A stretch of 9,307 bases of DNA. Source: Nitratidesulfovibrio sp044433065 (lineage in GTDB: Bacteria > Desulfobacterota > Desulfovibrionia > Desulfovibrionales > Desulfovibrionaceae). Made by a program: the position numbers and the translations under genes. Below the pieces are notes generated by a model. That model saw only the letters and a program-made list of their open reading frames with translations, ran no database searches and had not been told where the DNA came from. The stretch covers positions 1 through 9,307 of the forward strand of contig JAWXUA010000120.1 of NCBI GenBank assembly GCA_044433065.1. The letters run 5' to 3'. Within the stretch, counting starts at the first letter, position 1, and the number at the start of each line of letters is the position of its first letter. This document shows, in pieces, positions 6,298 through 9,307 of the stretch.

Positions 6298-7467
6298 ATG
6301 CACACACCTACTACATCACAAAACAGTAACGCACCAACTCGTCGAGCCTGCGCTATCGCCTGTTTGCATACCCTTTTGAGCTCTTTTCATTCCTCGCGCC
6401 ACGACATAAGCACTATACAAAGTAACCGTAACTCTATGCAATACTATCAATACCTACGCTTTGTATACACCATGGCATTATGGCTTGTGGCCAATCTTCC
6501 TGTAGTCATGCTTGTGGCCCTATGCATGCAACTGCCTTTTCAAGGCATGCAAGCCGATTTCATGATATTCTTCATACTGACATGCGAGCTGCTCATGCTG
6601 TGCACCGCATGGAAACTCACAGGCATGCTCACCAAAAGCCTTGCCCATGCGCACAAACAAAACAGCGTTATCACACATAATCTTGAAGAAACACAGAAGC
6701 TTGCAGCCATTGGCCGACTTGCTTCTAGTGTTAACCATGAAATCAATAATCCGCTGGCCATCATCAATGAAAAATCCGGTCTTGCCACGGATATCCTCGA
6801 ATTTTCCGACGACTTCCCAGAGCGTGAACGCTTTGCAAAGCTGATTACGTCCATCACGAACGCTGTGGAACGCTGCCAAGGCATTAGCCAGCGTATGCTC
6901 CATTTTTCGCGCCGCAAAGAAGCTGTCATAGAAAGCATTAATATCAATGACTTACTTGCAGAAACTGTCACGTTCTTAGACCGAGAAATACGTACGCGTG
7001 GTGTCAACGTTGTTTGCCAATGCCACCAAGCATTGCCATGCATCATGTCTGAACGCGGTCCTCTGCAACAAGTTTTCTTGAATTTACTCAATAATGGCCT
7101 TGCCGCCCTGCCAGCACTATGCCCTCTTTCTGAACAAAGCACCCTTGACCTCAATGCGCACCCCAATACGCACCTCAATGAAATTGGTTTCACGACCAAT
7201 CTTGTTGACAACATGGTCATCGTCAGCATCCATGACACAGGAACAGGCATGACCGAAGATGTACAAAGCCGCCTTTTTGAACCTTTTTTCTCCACCAAAG
7301 GAAATAAAGGCACTGGCCTTGGCATGTACATAAGTCAAAGTATTATCAATCGTTTAGGTGGCACCATAAGCATGAAAAGCGTTCTTGGCCATGGGACAAC
7401 ATTCACTATTTCCCTACCCATCACACCCATTAAGACGACGCCTCTTTCTGGAGACGCTGTGGAGTAG
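6298..7467 (+). CDS. Membrane-bound sensor histidine kinase
   Basis: 389 residues from the ATG at 6298, preferred because GGAG lies 5 nt upstream. Earlier (6262) and later (6436) ATGs are possible, the latter just before the membrane part. Residues 1-46 resemble nothing I know. Two hydrophobic segments at about 55-78 and 87-104 are joined by a very short loop, so there is no large periplasmic sensor. The HisKA domain carries SSVNHEINNPLAIINE, with H147 as phospho-acceptor and E148-N151 as the ExxN phosphatase motif. The ATPase domain has the N box FLNLLNN (260-266), G1 DTGTGM (313-318), F box LFEPFF (326-331) and G2 GTGLGM (338-343), all complete, so it should be active. A ~27-residue polar insert sits between the N and G1 boxes. 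It heads an operon with a receiver 3 nt downstream, its likely partner. Confidence 0.92.
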   Translation: MHTPTTSQNSNAPTRRACAIACLHTLLSSFHSSRHDISTIQSNRNSMQYYQYLRFVYTMALWLVANLPVVMLVALCMQLPFQGMQADFMIFFILTCELLMLCTAWKLTGMLTKSLAHAHKQNSVITHNLEETQKLAAIGRLASSVNHEINNPLAIINEKSGLATDILEFSDDFPERERFAKLITSITNAVERCQGISQRMLHFSRRKEAVIESININDLLAETVTFLDREIRTRGVNVVCQCHQALPCIMSERGPLQQVFLNLLNNGLAALPALCPLSEQSTLDLNAHPNTHLNEIGFTTNLVDNMVIVSIHDTGTGMTEDVQSRLFEPFFSTKGNKGTGLGMYISQSIINRLGGTISMKSVLGHGTTFTISLPITPIKTTPLSGDAVE

Positions 7468-7470
7468 ACC

Positions 7471-7896
7471 ATGCAAGAGCTTCGCGCCTTTCTCAAAAAA
7501 CTTCGTGTCCTTCTTGTAGACGACGAAGAAGAATTTATCACCACCTTGGCCGAACGCTTGTCCATGCGCGGTGTACAAGTCTCGGTTGTTCTCGATGGCA
7601 AAGAAGCTTTTTCCGCTGTGGAAAGCCACAGTCCACACATTGTCGTGCTTGATATGATGATGCCTGGTATCCGTGGCGCTGATATTCTTGCCCGCATCAA
7701 AGCAAGTCATCCTCATGTACACGTGCTTATGCTCTCTGGTCACAGTAACACCGCTGACCGTGAAGAAGTCATGGCCCTTGGTGCCTTTGACTATCTTACC
7801 AAGCCTTTGCACTTTGATGAATTGCTCCAAAAGCTCTATGAAGCTGGCCACGCAAGTCTTGACAGCCAGCCCCATGAAGCAAAGGTGGTAGCATAA
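7471..7896 (+). CDS. Single-domain response regulator (receiver 1)
   Basis: 141 residues made of one CheY-like receiver and a short tail, with no DNA-binding or enzymatic output domain. The acid pair is D17-D18 (LLVDDEE), the phosphorylation site is D61 (VVLDMMMPG), the switch Ser is S89 (LMLSGHS) and the conserved Lys is K111 (LTKPL). All catalytic residues are present. GGAG (7461-7464) lies 6 nt before the ATG, overlapping the end of the kinase gene. The kinase stop is 3 nt upstream, and the next gene overlaps by one base (TAATG). A lone receiver between a kinase and a phosphotransferase-like protein is the position held by Spo0F in the Bacillus relay, so it may be a phosphate shuttle. Confidence 0.92.
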   Translation: MQELRAFLKKLRVLLVDDEEEFITTLAERLSMRGVQVSVVLDGKEAFSAVESHSPHIVVLDMMMPGIRGADILARIKASHPHVHVLMLSGHSNTADREEVMALGAFDYLTKPLHFDELLQKLYEAGHASLDSQPHEAKVVA

Positions 7897-8612
7897 TGTC
7901 ACAAACTGACACCCAAAGCGTAGCAGAAGGCCAAAGCGTAGCAGAAGGCCAAAGTACCGACGATACCTGCCGCACCACCGTCTGCATCGGCAATCTCACA
8001 GCATCAGCATCCCATGAGTTGCAAAATGCCCTTGCCATTATCCGCGAGTCCGCAGGTCTCATGGAAGACTTCATCAACTACGCCCCAGAGGACGAGCCTG
8101 AACCTTCCTATAAGCCTAAAATCGTAGAACTTTTGCACACCATCCAAGAACAAGTGGTGCGCGGTGGCGATATTGCAGGTGGCCTCAATGGTCTTGGCCA
8201 TGCTTGGGAAGAGGACGGTAGCGACCTCAACCGCGTCCTTGAAGAGTTCGCCATTCTTGCAGGTCGCCTCGGCCGCATGCACGGTGTCACCGTTGGTCTT
8301 GACTACGGTAACACCAAAGTACGCGCCGAAAGAGCTGGCCTCACCCTCCGTGTAGCCCTCTTCGATGTCCTACAAGCCTGTTTTGCCCACGCCCATGGTT
8401 CGTCCCTGATCCTGTCACCCCACCAGCATCACGGCAAGCCTGGTGTGCTCATCACCATAGCACCATCCACCAATGATGCTGATATCATTGATGAAGTATC
8501 CCTGCCCAAGGCTGTGCAACGCACGGGTGCGCATCAGCTTCGTGCAAACGAGCTTGAGCACACTCCAACCCTCTCCACAAAGCATATCTACTTTATGGCA
8601 TGTGACGGCTAA
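7896..8612 (+). CDS. Degenerate histidine-kinase-like protein, candidate histidine phosphotransferase
   Basis: 238 residues. Residues 31-60 (IGNLTASASHELQNALAII then RESAGLMEDFI) align with the H-box helix of the upstream kinase (IGRLASSVNHEINNPLAII). They keep the phospho-acceptor H40 and ExxN (E41-N44) but have Ala for the usual Pro. Later stretches also match in order: LNRVLEEFAILAGRLGRMHGV against INDLLAETVTFLDREIRTRGV, and RAERAGLTLRVALFDVLQACF against the N-box region. The N-box Asn pair, the G1 Asp and the G2 glycines are all missing, so ATP binding is unlikely. A helical-hairpin domain with a dead ATPase-like domain is the architecture of Spo0B and ChpT. No membrane segment is seen. 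Its start overlaps the receiver stop (TAATG), implying coupled translation. The N-terminus carries a duplicated SVAEGQ. Alternatives are a decayed kinase or a phosphatase-only protein. Confidence 0.75.
   Translation: MSQTDTQSVAEGQSVAEGQSTDDTCRTTVCIGNLTASASHELQNALAIIRESAGLMEDFINYAPEDEPEPSYKPKIVELLHTIQEQVVRGGDIAGGLNGLGHAWEEDGSDLNRVLEEFAILAGRLGRMHGVTVGLDYGNTKVRAERAGLTLRVALFDVLQACFAHAHGSSLILSPHQHHGKPGVLITIAPSTNDADIIDEVSLPKAVQRTGAHQLRANELEHTPTLSTKHIYFMACDG
7913..7954 (+). repeat. 18-bp tandem repeat, 2.3 copies
   Basis: CCAAAGCGTAGCAGAAGG occurs at 7913-7930 and again, identical, at 7931-7948; CCAAAG begins a third copy. It is in frame and encodes SVAEGQ twice near the N-terminus of the degenerate kinase-like protein. 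Perfect identity suggests a recent slippage or unequal-crossover event in a flexible leader segment. Confidence 0.9.
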
Positions 8613-8653
8613 GCCCATACGCACAAAGCATCGCCTATCATAAAGTAAACAAA

Positions 8654-8710
8654 ACAAATTTGTACGCCAACAATATATATCTCTTTATATTGTAACGTAT
8701 AATTTTATAC
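8654..8710 (+). promoter_or_regulatory. TATAAT promoter embedded in AT-rich dyads, upstream of receiver 2
   Basis: A perfect TATAAT lies at 8698-8703 with no good -35 at the right distance. Three dyads overlap or precede it. ACAAATTTGT (8654-8663) is a perfect 10-bp palindrome. ACAATATA/TATATTGT (8670-8677 and 8686-8693) is flanked by an outer TACG/CGTA pair. GTATAA/TTATAC (8697-8702 and 8705-8710) sits over the -10. A -10 without a -35 beside dyads suggests an activated or repressed promoter. Confidence 0.45.
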
Positions 8711-8719
8711 ACCAAGGCG

Positions 8720-8751
8720 CCGCATACGTAGACTTGCCTACAAGCGGTTTT
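8720..8751 (+). promoter_or_regulatory. Attenuator-like hairpin in the receiver 2 leader
   Basis: CCGC (8720-8723) pairs with GCGG (8744-8747), and inside it GTAG (8728-8731) pairs with CTAC (8738-8741); TTTT follows at 8748-8751. A competing CTTG/CAAG hairpin uses the same centre. The stem is short and broken by an internal loop, so it would be a weak terminator at best. It lies in a leader of roughly 115 nt. The rest of 8613-8825 shows no gene and no terminator for the upstream operon. Confidence 0.3.
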
Positions 8752-8825
8752 ACAAGGCTGAGATACCTGACAAGCAAAATCCTGTCACGCTCGCCATGAA
8801 ATTTACACCAAAAAGGAGTCCCCCC

Positions 8826-9242
8826 ATGAAAAACATTAAAGTTATGCTCGTTGACGACGAAGAAAGCTTTGCACTCACCCTCGCAGAACGTATGCAAATG
8901 CGCCACGCAACCACCACTGTTGCGCACAGCGGCCAAGAAGCCCTCGACGCCCTCGCTAAAGGCGACATCCCTGACGTTATGATTCTCGACCTCCGCATGC
9001 CAGGCATGGACGGTCTCGAAGTTCTCCGCCACGTCAAAGAATTGCACCGCAAGATCCAAGTCATCATCCTCACCGGTCATGGCACCGAAAAGGAAGAAGA
9101 GGAAGCACGTCGTCTCGGCGCTTACGAATACCACAAGAAGCCCGTCGACATTAATGTCCTCGTCGACAGCATCAAAAAAGCTTTCCGCGAAAAGCTCGAA
9201 GATGCTCTCGTCGCAGCTACCATGGCTGAAGCTGGTTTGTAG
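8826..9242 (+). CDS. Single-domain response regulator (receiver 2)
   Basis: 138 residues, a lone CheY-like receiver. D10-D11 (MLVDDEE), the phospho-site D55 (MILDLRMPG), T83 (ILTGHGT) and K105 (KKPV) are all present. The ATG at 8826 has a strong AAAAGGAG (8811-8818) at 7 nt; the in-frame ATG at 8796 has no such site and adds only ten residues. The C-terminal tail (about 118-138) is a charged then Ala-rich helix, not an output domain. It resembles receiver 1 strongly in its first 30 residues (VDDEE-F-TLAER-MR) and is probably a paralogue. It stands apart from the kinase operon by 213 bp with its own promoter-like region, yet no terminator intervenes. It could be the terminal acceptor of the relay or an independently controlled competitor. 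Confidence 0.92.
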   Translation: MKNIKVMLVDDEESFALTLAERMQMRHATTTVAHSGQEALDALAKGDIPDVMILDLRMPGMDGLEVLRHVKELHRKIQVIILTGHGTEKEEEEARRLGAYEYHKKPVDINVLVDSIKKAFREKLEDALVAATMAEAGL

Positions 9243-9251
9243 GATTTATTA

Positions 9252-9307
9252 GTTAGCTGGGGGAGGGAGGAAACTTTTGAAAAAGTTTCCTCCCTCCCCC
9301 AGCTAAC
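9252..9307 (+). terminator. Perfect 27-bp hairpin after receiver 2
   Basis: Positions 9252-9278 and 9281-9307 are exact reverse complements separated by GA, and the window ends with the repeat, so it may extend further. It begins 9 nt after the receiver 2 stop. The arm includes a 15-nt purine run (G5-A-G3-A-G2-A3). Its core resembles the hairpin at 1-42. A T tract beyond the stem cannot be seen. Confidence 0.75.

Noticed and set aside
6540..7331. 263-aa minus-strand frame opposite the histidine kinase
   Set aside because: Arg/Ser-rich shadow of the kinase gene, whose H, N, G1, F and G2 boxes are all on the plus strand.
8756..8770. GGCTGAGATACCTGA resembles part of a TPP riboswitch core
   Set aside because: The other conserved blocks (5' GGGG-type arm, ACCC, GAACCTGATC and the TAATACC segment) are absent, and the downstream gene is a receiver, not thiamine-related.
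8796..8825. Earlier ATG for receiver 2
   Set aside because: It lacks a Shine-Dalgarno, while AAAAGGAG lies 7 nt before the ATG at 8826, which begins directly at the first receiver strand.

Overview
The window looks like a chromosomal segment from a sulfate-reducing delta-proteobacterium of the Desulfovibrionales type. This is an inference from gene style: a TauE/SafE permease paired with a small membrane protein, a ribF-ClC pair, many sensor kinase and receiver genes, and G-rich perfect hairpins after genes. No rRNA, tRNA, insertion sequence, phage gene or CRISPR array is visible. Base composition is near 50% G+C in genes, with AT-rich intergenic regions.

Left half, minus strand. A perfect 20-bp hairpin (1-42) closes a ribF-ClC pair: a bifunctional riboflavin kinase/FAD synthetase (1868-2812) is followed after 6 bp by a ClC-family anion transporter with two CBS domains (50-1861). 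A C8A9 homopolymer lies just upstream of ribF. Next comes a receiver-less sigma54-type AAA+ activator (3106-4113) whose sigma54-contact loop, Walker B and sensor I motifs are all altered. It has a good sigma70 promoter and a set of GCGGAAAA-N2-TTTGCC operator-like repeats in its leader. A possible 72-residue membrane peptide starts on its stop codon (TGATG).

A ~0.5-kb divergent intergenic region (4114-4632) holds those control elements, an inverted repeat and candidate promoters for the rightward genes.

Right half, plus strand. A TauE/SafE permease with signal peptide (4633-5637) and a three-TM small membrane protein (5650-6072) form a tightly spaced operon. It has strong ribosome binding sites, codon use suggesting high expression, and a textbook terminator at 6102-6133. 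A TTGACA promoter then begins a signalling operon: a membrane histidine kinase (6298-7467), a stand-alone receiver (7471-7896) and a degenerate kinase-like protein (7896-8612). The last keeps the phospho-acceptor His and the ExxN motif but has lost the ATP-binding boxes. A second stand-alone receiver (8826-9242) follows with its own promoter/leader and ends at a perfect 27-bp hairpin.

The most interesting reading is that kinase, receiver, degenerate kinase and receiver make a compact phosphorelay analogous in order to KinA-Spo0F-Spo0B-Spo0A, or to ChpT-type relays. Neither receiver carries an output domain, so the final target is not visible here. Whether this relay connects to the permease operon or to the degenerate AAA+ regulator cannot be decided from sequence alone.
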